37,011 nt of DNA. Source: Pseudomonas lopnurensis. Its GTDB lineage: Bacteria > Pseudomonadota > Gammaproteobacteria > Pseudomonadales > Pseudomonadaceae. The notes under the pieces were generated by a model. It made no database searches, had not been told where the DNA came from, and saw only the letters and a list, made by a program, of their open reading frames with translations. The stretch spans positions 154 through 37,164 of the forward strand of contig NZ_JADDIX010000011.1 in NCBI RefSeq assembly GCF_015070855.1, written 5' to 3'. Within the stretch, counting starts at the first letter, position 1, and each line of letters begins with the position of its first letter. Made by a program: the position numbers and the translations under genes. Below, in pieces: positions 8,801 through 18,015 of this stretch.

Positions 8801-10658
8801 CATAGGTGAAGGCGAAGTCGTGCATCCAGTATTCGCGGCCGCTCTTGTTGCGCAGCCGGAAGGGAAACTCGCCGATCACCCGCAGCCCGAGGTTCTCCAT
8901 GATCGGCAGGATGTCGGACAGCGGCAGCGGCGTGTCCATATGGTAGAGCTTGCAGTGCAGGCGGTTTTCGTCGGTGCTGATCGGCTGGTAGAAGCTCATC
9001 ACCAGCGGGCGCTCCTCGCTCAGGGCGAGCACGTGCTGCATGTCCACCGTGGCCGACTGCGGCGAGAAGCGCTCGCGATAGCCGGCCGGAAAGCCCTTGG
9101 GAAATTCGTTGAGCAGGTTGGTTCCCTGCGCCTCGCCGAAGCGCTCGACCATCAGGCTGACGTAGTCGTCGTGCCAACTGCGGCACGCCTGCAGGACTTC
9201 CTGCTCGAGGCGCGTCGGGTCGACCTGCACCGGCCTGTTGGGGTCCAGGCGCAGGATGAACTGCACCCGGGTCAGCACCGATTCGGAAAAATAGGTGGAG
9301 AACTCGCAGCCGCTGGCCTCGAGCCGGTCCAGCAGGACCTGCTGGATCTTCAGCCGGGTCTCGGTGGAATAACTGTCACGCGGCACGTATACCAGGCAGT
9401 AGCAGAAGCGCCGGTAGGGATCGAAGCGCAGGAACAGCCGCAGCCGGTTGCGCTCCTGGATCTGCACGATGGCGATGGCGTTCTCGAACAGCTCGTCGAT
9501 GGGCGCCTGGAACAGCTCGTCGCGCGGCAGCACCTCGAGCACCTGCACCAGCTCCTTGGCCAGGTGCGCCGAACTGCCGAAGTTGGCGCGCCGCACCACC
9601 GCCTCGACCTTGCGCCGGATGAACGGAATGCGCCGCACGCTCTGGGTATACACCGACGAGGTGAACAGGCCGAGGAAGCGGCATTCGCGGACCACCCGGC
9701 CTTCTTCGTCGAACTCGCGAACCGACACGAAGTCCGGATAGGCCGGGCGATGCACGCGGCTGGGCATCGCCGCCTTGGCGAACGAGAGCAGCAAGGGTTC
9801 GCGCAGATAGCTGACGGACAGGCCGGTGAGCGTTTGCTCCTCCCTGGACAGCCCGGTGCGCATGCTGCGCGACAGCCCCAGCAGCGACCCCTCGTCATAG
9901 ACGATGCGCCCACCTTCCGGCTGCTCGACGATGGAGAACTCCTCGTAGCCGAGGAAGGTGAAATGGTCTTCGGCCAGCCAGCGCATGAAGTCCCTTATCT
10001 CGTCCAGCTCGTCGGCGTCGATGCGCAGGTTGACCCGTTCCAGGCGCGCCTGCAGTTCTTCGGCCTTGCCCTTCATCGCGGCGAAGTCGGCGACCACCTG
10101 GCGCACGTCGGCCAGCACACCCTGCAGCGACTGTTCCAGTTCGCGCAACGCGGCGGCACTGGCACAGCGGTCGATCTCGACGAAGATCAGCGATTCGGCG
10201 TGGCTGTCCGGCGCGCGGGTGTCCTTGGGCAGCAATTCGAGCAGCGTCCCGTCGGCATCGCGGCGGACCTGCAGCACGCTGGTCTGCAAGGTGTGGATGC
10301 TGTAGCCGCGACGGGTCAGCTCGATGCGCACCGAGTCGACCAGAAACGGCATGTCCGGATGCAGCACCTCGACCACGCTGTGGGTCGACTGCCAGCCGTG
10401 CTTCTCGTAATCGGGGTTGAAGACCTGTACCTCGGGCGTGGCCGGATCGAAGCGCTCGAGCAGGCGCCAACTGGCCAGGGTCGAGCCGACCAGGTCGGTC
10501 ATGCGCCGTTCGGTGAGTTCGCTCAGGGCGACGATGCCGAAGAACTGTTCGGCGAACAGGCCTAGTTGCGGCAGGAGTCGGGGGTCTACGTGTTGCGCCA
10601 GCGCTGTCTGCAATTGCTGCTGAAAGTCGGCCTTGCTGGCCGCTGAGAAGAACGCCAT
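5808..10658 (-). CDS. gdhB: NAD-dependent glutamate dehydrogenase, large (about 180 kDa) class
   Basis: This 1616-residue protein is the large bacterial NAD-specific glutamate dehydrogenase, a cytoplasmic enzyme that deaminates glutamate to 2-oxoglutarate and ammonium and mainly serves glutamate and arginine catabolism. The first half is the regulatory region with ACT-like segments (for example MPFLVDSVRIELTRRGYSIH). The catalytic core begins around residue 800 with GGKVARGGLRWSDREEDYRT, then VKNAVIVPGGAKGGF with the catalytic lysine near residue 850. The NAD-binding part includes VIGIGDMAGDVFGNG. The start ATG at 10658 begins MAFFSAASKADFQQQL. The gene is divergent from the moxR-bat operon, as in P. 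aeruginosa. A 4.7-kb open frame on the opposite strand is a codon-bias shadow. Confidence 0.95.
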   Translation of the reverse strand: MAFFSAASKADFQQQLQTALAQHVDPRLLPQLGLFAEQFFGIVALSELTERRMTDLVGSTLASWRLLERFDPATPEVQVFNPDYEKHGWQSTHSVVEVLHPDMPFLVDSVRIELTRRGYSIHTLQTSVLQVRRDADGTLLELLPKDTRAPDSHAESLIFVEIDRCASAAALRELEQSLQGVLADVRQVVADFAAMKGKAEELQARLERVNLRIDADELDEIRDFMRWLAEDHFTFLGYEEFSIVEQPEGGRIVYDEGSLLGLSRSMRTGLSREEQTLTGLSVSYLREPLLLSFAKAAMPSRVHRPAYPDFVSVREFDEEGRVVRECRFLGLFTSSVYTQSVRRIPFIRRKVEAVVRRANFGSSAHLAKELVQVLEVLPRDELFQAPIDELFENAIAIVQIQERNRLRLFLRFDPYRRFCYCLVYVPRDSYSTETRLKIQQVLLDRLEASGCEFSTYFSESVLTRVQFILRLDPNRPVQVDPTRLEQEVLQACRSWHDDYVSLMVERFGEAQGTNLLNEFPKGFPAGYRERFSPQSATVDMQHVLALSEERPLVMSFYQPISTDENRLHCKLYHMDTPLPLSDILPIMENLGLRVIGEFPFRLRNKSGREYWMHDFAFTYAAGLEIDLLEINEPLQDAFIHIYAGLAENDAFNRLVLTAGLTWREVALLRAYARYLKQIRMGFDLGYIASALLNHTDIARELVRLFKMRFYLARKLGDEDLADKQQRLEQAILGALDEVAVLNEDRILRRYLALIKATLRTNFYQPDASGRAKDYFSLKLDPRAIPEMPRPAPLYEIFVYSPRVEGVHLRGGKVARGGLRWSDREEDYRTEVLGLVKAQQVKNAVIVPGGAKGGFIPRRLPGSGTRDDIQAEAIACYRIFISGLLDVTDNLKEGRVVPPANVLRYDDDDPYLVVAADKGTASFSDIANGIASEYDFWLGDAFASGGSAGYDHKKMGITARGAWVSVQRHFRERGIDVQNDAISVIGIGDMAGDVFGNGMLMSETLQLVAAFNHMHIFIDPDPDPARSFIERKRLFELPRSSWTDYDRSLISAGGGIFPRSAKRVEITPQMKQRFAIEADQLTPAELIHALLKAPVDLLWNGGIGTYVKSSGESHAEVGDKANDAVRVNGSELRAKVVGEGGNLGMTQLGRVEYALHGGASNTDFIDNAGGVDCSDHEVNIKILLNEVVSVGDMTGKQRNQLLFEMTDAVAELVLHNNYKQTQALSQAQYRARERGGEYIRLITALEAAGQLDRSLEFLPSDEELAERANLGKGLTRPELSVLISYSKIELKRALLESRVPDDAYLAREMDSAFPQSLVERFREAMLQHRLKREIVSTQIANDLVNDMGITFVQRLKEATGMSAANVAGAYVIVRDIFHLPHWFRQVEALDYKVPAELQLTLMDELMRLGRRATRWFLRNRRNELDAARDVAHFGPRVAALGLKLDELLQGATRERWQTRYQQYTEAGVPELLARMVAGTSHLYTLLPILEAADETGQAPAQVAAAYFAVGGALELPWYLHQLTNLPVANNWQALAREGFRDDLDCQQRSITVSVLQMADGPEQIGERVDAWLAQRPYPLERWREMLAELRSTSGSDYAIYAVASRELQDLAQSSGQG

Positions 10659-10733
10659 GTATGGCTCCGCTTGGCTTGCTGGGGAAGGTTGCCGGTAGTG
10701 ACTGGCACCACAGGACGAAGGTTCAGGATAGTC

Positions 10734-10787
10734 TAGGGGCTGTTGCCATTTCGTTCACGGCTCGCGACGAAACGGCAACAGCCCCTA
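10734..10787. repeat. Long imperfect palindrome between gdhB and the moxR operon
   Basis: TAGGGGCTGTTGCC (10734-10747) pairs perfectly with GGCAACAGCCCCTA (10774-10787). After a single A/C mismatch, TTTCGT (10749-10754) pairs with ACGAAA (10767-10772), closing a 12-nt loop. The total is 20 paired bases plus one mismatch. It sits in the 257-bp divergent gap, 75 bp upstream of gdhB and 128 bp upstream of moxR. No T-run follows. It could be a small mobile palindrome, or a structure that insulates or regulates the divergent promoters. Confidence 0.75.
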
Positions 10788-10915
10788 ACACGGCTTAATA
10801 CAGTAAAGTGGCGCATTCCCTCCGCCCCTCTGCGAGCGTTCGTTGCAGCCGGCTACGGCAAGCGGGTCCGCCGGTACGGCGGGCCGGGTCACCGCCACCT
10901 GGAAGAATCGAGACG

Positions 10916-11874
<959 letters not shown>

Positions 11875-11875
<1 letters not shown>

Positions 11876-12840
11876 TGCAGGCGCAGGCTCGCAACGCCGG
11901 GCAGCCGCTCGAAGACGAGGCCGGCATCAGGGTCACCCTGGCCGAGCTCATCGATATCCGCCACCGGGTCCGTGAAGTCCCGCTGTTCTCGACGCCGCAC
12001 CGGCGCAGCCCGCTGGTGGGCCTGCATCACTCCAAGCTGCGCGGCCGCGGCGTGGATTTCGACCAGGTACGCATCTATCAGGCCGGCGATGACGTGCGCA
12101 CCATCGACTGGCGGGTCACCGCCCGCACCCAGGAGCCCCATACCAAGCTCTTCCATGAAGAACGCGAGCGGCCGATCTACATCGTCGCCGAACAGAGCCG
12201 GCGTCTATTCTTCGGCAGCGGCCGCGCCTTCAAGTCGGTGCTCGCGGCCCAGGCCGCGGGCCTGATCGGCTGGGCCGCGCTGAGCCACAACGACCGGGTC
12301 GGCGGGCTGGTGTTCGGCGGCAGCGAGCAGCAGGAAATCAAGCCACGGCGCAGCAAGCAGAGCCTGCTGCAGCTGCTGGACCGGCTGGCCAGGGCCAACC
12401 GCCAGTTGCACCCGGAAAGCCCCTGCGATCCCGAAGCGTTCAGCCTCGCGTTGCGCAGGACACGCGAAGTGCTGCGGCCCGGCAGCCTCTCGGTGATCCT
12501 CTGCGACGAGCGGACCCTGGACGATGCCGCCGAGCAGCAGCTGAGCCTGCTGGCGCGCCACGTCGACCTGTTGCTGCTGCCGCTGTTCGATCCGCTCGAC
12601 CACGCGTTGCCCGCCGCCGGGTTGCTGAGTTTCAGCCAGGGCGCCGCGCACCTGGAACTGGATACCCACGATGCCGCGCTGCGCCAGCGCTACCGCCAGC
12701 AGGGCGAAGCCCGCAGCGCCCGCTGGCAGCGGCTGGCCGATCGCCTGCGGGTGCCGCTGATGCCGCTCGACACCCAATACGATCTGGTCGAGCAGTTGCG
12801 CGATCATCTGAGTGTACGGCACCCGAGCGCCCGCCCATGA
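11875..12840 (+). CDS. DUF58 domain protein of the bat operon
   Basis: The 321-residue product carries the DUF58 signature GDDVRTIDWRVTARTQEPHTK followed by FHEERERPIYIVAEQS, a VWA-like fold that accompanies MoxR ATPases. The stretch TPHRRSPLVGLHHSKLRGRG upstream is also usual for the family. No strong membrane helix is seen, so it is probably cytoplasmic or membrane-associated through its partners. The start ATG overlaps the moxR TGA by one base; the open frame runs further upstream but only inside moxR. The end overlaps the next gene by 4 bases, which points to translational coupling. Its exact biochemical role is unknown. Confidence 0.9.
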
Positions 12841-13331
12841 ACCCGCTCGACCAACTGGCGCCGCTGATCAGCCCGCCGCCGATCTCCTGGTGGCCTCCGG
12901 CGCCCGGCTGGTGGCTGCTGGGGCTGTTGTCGACGCTCTGCCTGGGGCTGCTCTGGCGGCTGCGCCATCGTCTGCCGCGGCGCAACCCCCGCGCCGCGAG
13001 CGAGCCGCCGCTGGCGCCGCAGCGCCAGGAAGCCCTCGATGAACTGGCGCGCCTGAGCAAGCCCTACGGCGGCCAGCCGGCCAGCCACTGGCTGCAGCAG
13101 CTCAACGCGCTGCTCAAGCGGCTGTGCCGCATCCGCTACCCCGGCGACCATCCGCACACGCTGAGCGGGCGCGCCTGGCTGGCGTTTCTCGACAGTCGCT
13201 GCCCGGCAGCCGGATTGACCCGCTGGATGGTGCTCGTCGAAGGCGCCTATCGCGCCGAATGCCGGCTGGACGACAAGGCCATCGATGGTCTCGAGCAGGC
13301 CGTCGATACCTGGATTCGCAAGCATGTTTGA
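12837..13331 (+). CDS. DUF4381 domain membrane protein
   Basis: The protein has 164 residues. An N-terminal PPPISWWPPAPGWW stretch runs into one transmembrane helix (about residues 25-43, WWLLGLLSTLCLGLLWRLR). A cytosolic helical region follows, with the motif YPGDHPHTLSGRAWLAFLD. This layout fits DUF4381 proteins, always found between DUF58 and VWA genes in pseudomonad moxR operons. It is probably a scaffold or anchor for the MoxR/VWA complex, an inference from context. It overlaps the DUF58 gene by 4 bases and the following VWA gene by 8 bases. Confidence 0.88.
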   Translation: MNPLDQLAPLISPPPISWWPPAPGWWLLGLLSTLCLGLLWRLRHRLPRRNPRAASEPPLAPQRQEALDELARLSKPYGGQPASHWLQQLNALLKRLCRIRYPGDHPHTLSGRAWLAFLDSRCPAAGLTRWMVLVEGAYRAECRLDDKAIDGLEQAVDTWIRKHV

Positions 13332-14343
13332 GCTGGCCTGGCCCTGGGTCTTCCTGCTGCTGCCGCTGCCCTGGCTGCTGCGCGGGCTGCTGCCGGCCGC
13401 GGATCGCGGCGAGGCGGCCTTGCGGGTGAGCTTCCTCGATGAGTTGCAGAGCCTCGCCGGCCGGCGCGCCCGCGTCGCCCTGCCCGCCTGGCGCCAGCAA
13501 TTGCCCTACCTGGCCATCTGGCTGCTGCTGCTGTTCGCCGCCGCCCGCCCGCAATGGCTCGGCGAGCCCCTGCCGCTGCCCGTCAGCGGCCGCGACCTGC
13601 TGATGGCGGTGGATGTTTCCGGGTCGATGGACTACCCCGACATGCAATGGAACGACGAGGAACTCACCCGCCTGGAACTGGTCAAGCGGCTGCTCGGCGA
13701 CTTCATCGAGGATCGCCATGGTGATCGCGTCGGCCTGATCCTGTTCGGCAGCAAGGCCTACCTGCAGGCGCCGCTGACCTTCGACCGGCGCACCGTGCGC
13801 ATCTGGCTCGACGAAGCCCTGGTGGGCATCGCCGGCAGCAATACCGCCATTGGCGATGCCATCGGCCTGGCGGTCAAGCGCCTGCGCGAGCGCCCGGCCG
13901 ACAACCGTGTGCTGGTCCTGGTCACCGACGGCGCCAACAACGGCGGCGAAATCGAGCCCCTGCTGGCAGCGACCCTGGCCGCCGAGGAAGGCGTGCGAAT
14001 CCACACCATCGGGATCGGCGCCGATCCCGAGGAAGGCGGCGTGCTCAGCCGCTTCGGCTTCAACCCCGGGCTGGAGCTGGACGAGCCGACGCTGCGCGCC
14101 ATCGCCGAGCGCACCGGCGGCGAATACTTCAGGGCACGCACCAGTGCCGAGCTCGAAGCGATCGGCGAAACCCTCGATCGCCTGGAACCGGCCGCCCAGC
14201 AGCCGACCCAGGCGCGCCTTGCCGAGGCCCTGTACGCCTGGCCGCTTGCGGCGGCGCTGCTGATCAGCCTGTTGCTGGTGGCCGCCAGCCTGTGGAGCGC
14301 GCAGCTGCAACGCCTGGCCTGGCGCCGGGAGCAACGTCGATGA
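13324..14343 (+). CDS. VWA domain membrane protein, BatA type
   Basis: The protein has 339 residues. Two N-terminal membrane helices (about 4-24 and 58-76) are followed by a VWA domain with an intact MIDAS metal site DVSGS at 97-101 and the later TDGANNGG. A C-terminal helix (LAAALLISLLLVAASLW) closes the protein. This is the classical BatA architecture, with the VWA domain expected in the periplasm between membrane helices. The start at ATG 13324 is chosen because the product then begins MFELAWPWVFLLLPLPWLL, as usual for the family; the upstream extension overlaps the DUF4381 gene. Bat operons are linked to envelope or oxidative-stress tolerance in several bacteria, but the client here is unknown. 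Confidence 0.92.
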   Translation: MFELAWPWVFLLLPLPWLLRGLLPAADRGEAALRVSFLDELQSLAGRRARVALPAWRQQLPYLAIWLLLLFAAARPQWLGEPLPLPVSGRDLLMAVDVSGSMDYPDMQWNDEELTRLELVKRLLGDFIEDRHGDRVGLILFGSKAYLQAPLTFDRRTVRIWLDEALVGIAGSNTAIGDAIGLAVKRLRERPADNRVLVLVTDGANNGGEIEPLLAATLAAEEGVRIHTIGIGADPEEGGVLSRFGFNPGLELDEPTLRAIAERTGGEYFRARTSAELEAIGETLDRLEPAAQQPTQARLAEALYAWPLAAALLISLLLVAASLWSAQLQRLAWRREQRR

Positions 14344-16046
14344 GCGACTGGCTGCCGCACCTGCTCAGGCCCTTCTGGCTGCTCGTCCTGCCAGCGCTGC
14401 TCTGGCTGCTGTGGCGCCTCTGGCATCGGCAACGGCAGGTTGGCCGCTGGCAGCGCCTGCTGCCCGAAGCCTTCCATGCCGCCCTGCTGACCCGCGGCCA
14501 GTTGCGCGACAGCCGCCTGCCATGGATCGTTCTGGGTCTGGCCTGGCTGCTGGCCGTGCTGGCGCTGCTCGGGCCCAGTTGGCAGCGACTCGAGCAGCCC
14601 AGCCTGAAACGCGCCGACCCGCTGGTCGTGCTGCTGGAACTGACGCCCGCCATGCTCGCCGGCGACGCTCCGCCCACGCGGCTGGAGCAGGCCAAGCGCA
14701 AACTGCTCGACCTGCTGGAAAGCCGACAGGACGTGCAGACCGCGGTGGTGGTGTTCGCCGGCAGCGCCCATACCCTGGTGCCGCTGTCGGACGATCTGGC
14801 CACCACGCGCAACCTGCTCGATGCCCTGCACCCGGCGCTGATGCCCGAACCGGGACAACGCGCCGACCTGGCGGTCGCCCAGGGCCTCGCGCTGCTCGAG
14901 CAGGCCGGTCAGGGCAAGGGCCGGTTGCTGTTGATCGGCAGCGGCCTGGACGGCCAGGAGCGCAGCGCCATTGCCACGCTCATGCGCGACCAGGGCCAGC
15001 GCTTGCTGATGCTCGGTGTCGGCACCGAACAGGGCGCGCCGATCGCCGGAGAGAACGGCAGCTTCCTCAAGGACGAACAGGGCGCGATCCTGATTCCGCG
15101 CCTGGACAATGCCGGCCTGCGGCGCTTCGCCAGCGAGCTGGGCGCGCGCTATCAACAGGCGCGCCTGGGCGATGGCGACCTGGCGGCGCTCGGCCTGCTC
15201 GACGAAGCCGGCGCGCTGCTGCAGCACGACGACGTCACCCGCCTCGAAGCCTGGCTGGATCAGGGCCACTGGCTGCTGCTGCCCCTGCTCCTGCTGGCCG
15301 CCTGTGCCGGCCGCCGCGGCTGGCTGTTCTGCCTGCCGTTGTTGCTGTTGCAGGCGCAACCGGCCAGCGCCTTCGAGTTCGGCGATCTTTGGTTGCGTCC
15401 CGATCAGCAGGGCCAGCGTCTACTCGAAGCGCAGCAGCCGGAACAGGCCGCCGAGCGCTTCACCGATCGACGCTGGCAGGCAGTCGCCCGCTATCGGGCC
15501 GGTGACTATTCAGGCGCGGCCGAGCTTTTCGCCGAGGGTGCTAGCGCCGCCGATCATTACAACCGTGGCAATGCCCTGGCCCGCGGCGAAGCCTTCGAGG
15601 CGGCCATCGAGGCCTATGACCAAGCGCTCGAACTGCAGCCCGACCTGCACATCGCCCAGCGCAACAAGGCACTGGTCGAAGAGCTGCTGCAACAACGTCG
15701 GCAGCAGCCGCAGGAGGGTTCGCAGCCCGACGAGCCGCAGCCGGAGCAGCCACGGCAAGGCAGCGCTGCCGCCAGCCCGCCGACGCCGGAGAGCGCCAGC
15801 GGCGAACCGACCAGCGAGCCCGGTGAAGCCAGCGGCGCCTTGCCGCCGCCCCCCACCGCTGAGCAACGGTCGCACGCAGCGGACTCGACCACCACCCAGG
15901 CGCAGGTGCAGCACGAGGCGCTTCCCGACATGGAGCGGCAGCAGGCCATGGAGCAATGGCTGCGGCAGGTCCCGGACGATCCCGGTGAGCTGCTGCGGCG
16001 CAAGTTCCTCTACGAACAACGCAAGCGCCAGGAAGTGAACCGATGA
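14340..16046 (+). CDS. VWA plus TPR membrane protein, BatB/BatC fusion type
   Basis: The 568-residue product joins a BatB-like VWA domain (about 80-300) with a TPR region (about 390-450, DHYNRGNALARGEAFEAAIE) and a Q/P/E-rich tail. Hydrophobic helices occur at about 12-25 and 63-80 and after the VWA domain (LLPLLLLAACAGRRGWLF). The MIDAS position reads ELTPA in LLELTPAMLAGD, where BatB proteins usually have DxSxS, so metal binding may be lost. The start overlaps the BatA stop (ATGA), and the end overlaps batD by 4 bases. P. aeruginosa has a matching two-domain gene in the same place. The TPR part probably serves protein docking. Confidence 0.9.
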   Translation: MSDWLPHLLRPFWLLVLPALLWLLWRLWHRQRQVGRWQRLLPEAFHAALLTRGQLRDSRLPWIVLGLAWLLAVLALLGPSWQRLEQPSLKRADPLVVLLELTPAMLAGDAPPTRLEQAKRKLLDLLESRQDVQTAVVVFAGSAHTLVPLSDDLATTRNLLDALHPALMPEPGQRADLAVAQGLALLEQAGQGKGRLLLIGSGLDGQERSAIATLMRDQGQRLLMLGVGTEQGAPIAGENGSFLKDEQGAILIPRLDNAGLRRFASELGARYQQARLGDGDLAALGLLDEAGALLQHDDVTRLEAWLDQGHWLLLPLLLLAACAGRRGWLFCLPLLLLQAQPASAFEFGDLWLRPDQQGQRLLEAQQPEQAAERFTDRRWQAVARYRAGDYSGAAELFAEGASAADHYNRGNALARGEAFEAAIEAYDQALELQPDLHIAQRNKALVEELLQQRRQQPQEGSQPDEPQPEQPRQGSAAASPPTPESASGEPTSEPGEASGALPPPPTAEQRSHAADSTTTQAQVQHEALPDMERQQAMEQWLRQVPDDPGELLRRKFLYEQRKRQEVNR

Positions 16047-17671
16047 TGCGCCTGATGACTTTTCTTCTGCTCGGCATGCTTGCCGCCCAAGCCAGCGCTT
16101 CCGGGCTGCTCGCCAGCGTGGACCGTACCCAGCTGAGTATCGACGAGACCCTCGAACTGAGCCTCGAATCCCAGGGCAATACGATGTTCGGCAGGCCCGA
16201 TCTGCAACCGCTGGAGCAATCGTTCGAAGTCTTCGACACGCGCCAGGTCAACCAGCTTTCCAGCAGCAACGGTGAAACCCGGGCGATCACCCGCTGGCTG
16301 ATCACGCTGCGCCCGCGGCAGACCGGTTACGTCATCATCCCGCCGCTGCAACTCGGCGAATGGCGCAGCGAACCGATCACCCTGCTGGTGCAGGAATCAC
16401 GCGCCAAGGATGAGAGCGACCAGTTGGCGCCGATTTTCATCGATGCCAGCCTCGACCAGGACAGCGTCTACGTGCAAGCCCAGGTCACCCTCACCCTGCG
16501 CATCTATCACTCGGTCTCGCTGTACGACGACAGCAGCCTGTCGCCCCTGCAGATGCCCGACGCGCTGGTGGAAAGGCTCGGCGAGCCGCGTACCTACGAG
16601 AAGACCATCAACGGCATTCGTCACGGCGTCATCGAAGTCCGCTACGCGCTGTTTCCACAGCAGAGCGGCGAGCTGACAATCCCCGCCCAGCTCTTCAGCG
16701 CCACCACCGTGGCGACCGGTAACGACTCGCTGTTCGGACCCCGGCCGGGCCGCTCGACCCAGGTCAGATCGCCGAGCATTCCACTGTCGGTCAAGACCAA
16801 GCCCGCGGACTACCCCGCCGATGTGCCCTGGCTGCCGGCACGCAGCCTCACCCTGGTCGAAGCCTGGAGCCCCGAGCCGGACCAGGCCCAGGCCGGCGAA
16901 TCCCTCACCCGTAGCCTGCTGCTCAAGGCCGAAGGCCTGACCGGCACCCAGCTGCCGGCCATCGGCTCGCCACAAAGTGCCGAACTGCGACGCTATCCGG
17001 ACCAGCCCAGCCTCGCCAACGAGGTGAGCCCGACAGGTATCGTCGGCAGTCGCGAACAGCGCGAAGCGCTGATTCCGACCCGCAGCGGCACCCTGCAATT
17101 GCCGGCGCTGGAAGTGGTCTGGTGGAACACCCTCGAGGATCGTCTGGAACGCGCCACGCTGGCCGAACGCACGCTGCAGGTCGCCGACAATCCGGACCTG
17201 CTGCAGCCGCCGCCCGAGCAACCGATCATGCTGCAATCCGGCGCCGAACCGCCGCCGCTCTGGCCGTGGCAACTGAGCACGGTACTGCTCGCGGCCAGTA
17301 CCCTGGCCGGCTTCGGGCTCTGGCTGCGCGCACGGCGGCAACCGGCGGTGCAGCGCGCCCTCCAGGCCGGGCCGACGCCGCGCAGCCTGCTCGACGACCT
17401 GCGCCGCGCCTGCCAGGCCAACGATCCCCAGGCCACCCGCCAGGCCCTGGACGCCTGGGCGCGCCAACAACCGGAGACCCTCGCGGACATGGCTGCCCGC
17501 TTCGTACCGCTGTCCGATGCGCTGGACGGCCTCAACGGCGCGCTGTACAGCGAAACCGGCCAGCGCTGGCAGGGCGAGGCGCTGTGGCAGGCGATCCAGG
17601 CGTTGCCGCCGGCAGCCAGCCCGAGCGCCGAACAGGAACAAAGCGCCCTGCCACCGCTGTATCCGCGCTGA
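16043..17671 (+). CDS. batD: BatD family protein
   Basis: The 542-residue protein begins with a signal peptide (MRLMTFLLLGMLAAQASAS). A long periplasmic beta-rich region contains repeated Ig-like blocks (for example ASLDQDSVYVQAQVTLTLRI). A membrane helix near residues 412-430 (LSTVLLAASTLAGFGLWLR) precedes a cytoplasmic helical tail of about 110 residues. This matches BatD proteins (oxygen tolerance family), the usual last gene of moxR-bat operons. The start ATG lies inside the previous stop region (4-base overlap). No terminator with a T-run follows; a family A palindrome is found from about 17748. Confidence 0.88.
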   Translation: MMRLMTFLLLGMLAAQASASGLLASVDRTQLSIDETLELSLESQGNTMFGRPDLQPLEQSFEVFDTRQVNQLSSSNGETRAITRWLITLRPRQTGYVIIPPLQLGEWRSEPITLLVQESRAKDESDQLAPIFIDASLDQDSVYVQAQVTLTLRIYHSVSLYDDSSLSPLQMPDALVERLGEPRTYEKTINGIRHGVIEVRYALFPQQSGELTIPAQLFSATTVATGNDSLFGPRPGRSTQVRSPSIPLSVKTKPADYPADVPWLPARSLTLVEAWSPEPDQAQAGESLTRSLLLKAEGLTGTQLPAIGSPQSAELRRYPDQPSLANEVSPTGIVGSREQREALIPTRSGTLQLPALEVVWWNTLEDRLERATLAERTLQVADNPDLLQPPPEQPIMLQSGAEPPPLWPWQLSTVLLAASTLAGFGLWLRARRQPAVQRALQAGPTPRSLLDDLRRACQANDPQATRQALDAWARQQPETLADMAARFVPLSDALDGLNGALYSETGQRWQGEALWQAIQALPPAASPSAEQEQSALPPLYPR

Positions 17672-17742
17672 TCCCTGAACGCCGCTGCGCAGATATCGCT
17701 GCGTGAAGCGCACCCTACGATGGCCGGCCCTGCCGCTGTATC

Positions 17743-17900
17743 CGTATCCTTTTGCCCCACCGCTAGGAGCCCGCCTGCGGGCGATCGGCCGCAACGCCGA
17801 TGATCGCCGCGTGCACATGCGGCTTTCTCGCGGCTGCACCCTGTTTGCTGCGCGACAGCGCTGCGACGAAGACACGCAGGCGCCTCCTACGGAATGCTCG
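17743..17900. repeat. Dispersed palindromic repeat, family A, copy 2
   Basis: It shares cctttt-gccccaccg, the core GGGCGATCGGCCGCAACGCC and the distal GACAGCGCTGCGACGAAGAC with the copy at 99-292. It lacks the internal ggcaaggactcggcgtccc block of copies 1 and 3. Its own outer arms, TAGGAGCCCGCCTGCG (17764-17779) and CGCAGGCGCCTCCTAC (17875-17890), are nearly complementary. The element ends about 43 bp before the sigma-54 promoter of nasS. Confidence 0.75.
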
Positions 17901-17933
17901 CCAGGGAGGCCGGGGCCACCCCCTGGCATATCG

Positions 17934-17949
17934 CTTGCTACGCTCATGG
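17934..17949 (+). promoter_or_regulatory. Sigma-54 (-24/-12) promoter of nasS-nasT
   Basis: TGGCATATCGCTTGCT has GG at 17935-17936 and GC at 17947-17948 with exactly 10 bases between. It matches the TGGCA-N-TTGCT consensus of RpoN promoters. Transcription would start near 17960, about 56 bp before the nasS ATG. I find no convincing NtrC dyad upstream; that DNA is occupied by a repeat. Confidence 0.7.
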
Positions 17950-18015
17950 CAGCATTCCTTCGACGCCACCTGCGATCCGCAGTGCGCGCCCGCACTTTCA
18001 CAAGGTACGCCCTGC

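Noticed and set aside
5826..10565. A 1579-codon open frame on the + strand opposite gdhB
   Set aside because: It is exactly antisense to a well-recognised glutamate dehydrogenase, its translation has no family-like motif and is rich in H, Q, R and G, as expected for a third-position GC shadow.
13758..15359. A 533-codon frame opposite the two VWA genes
   Set aside because: Q/A/R-rich shadow translation; the sense frames have signature motifs and tight operon overlaps.
17800..18015. N-terminal extension of NasS
   Set aside because: It would cross a dispersed repeat and the sigma-54 promoter; the family homology starts after ATG 18016.
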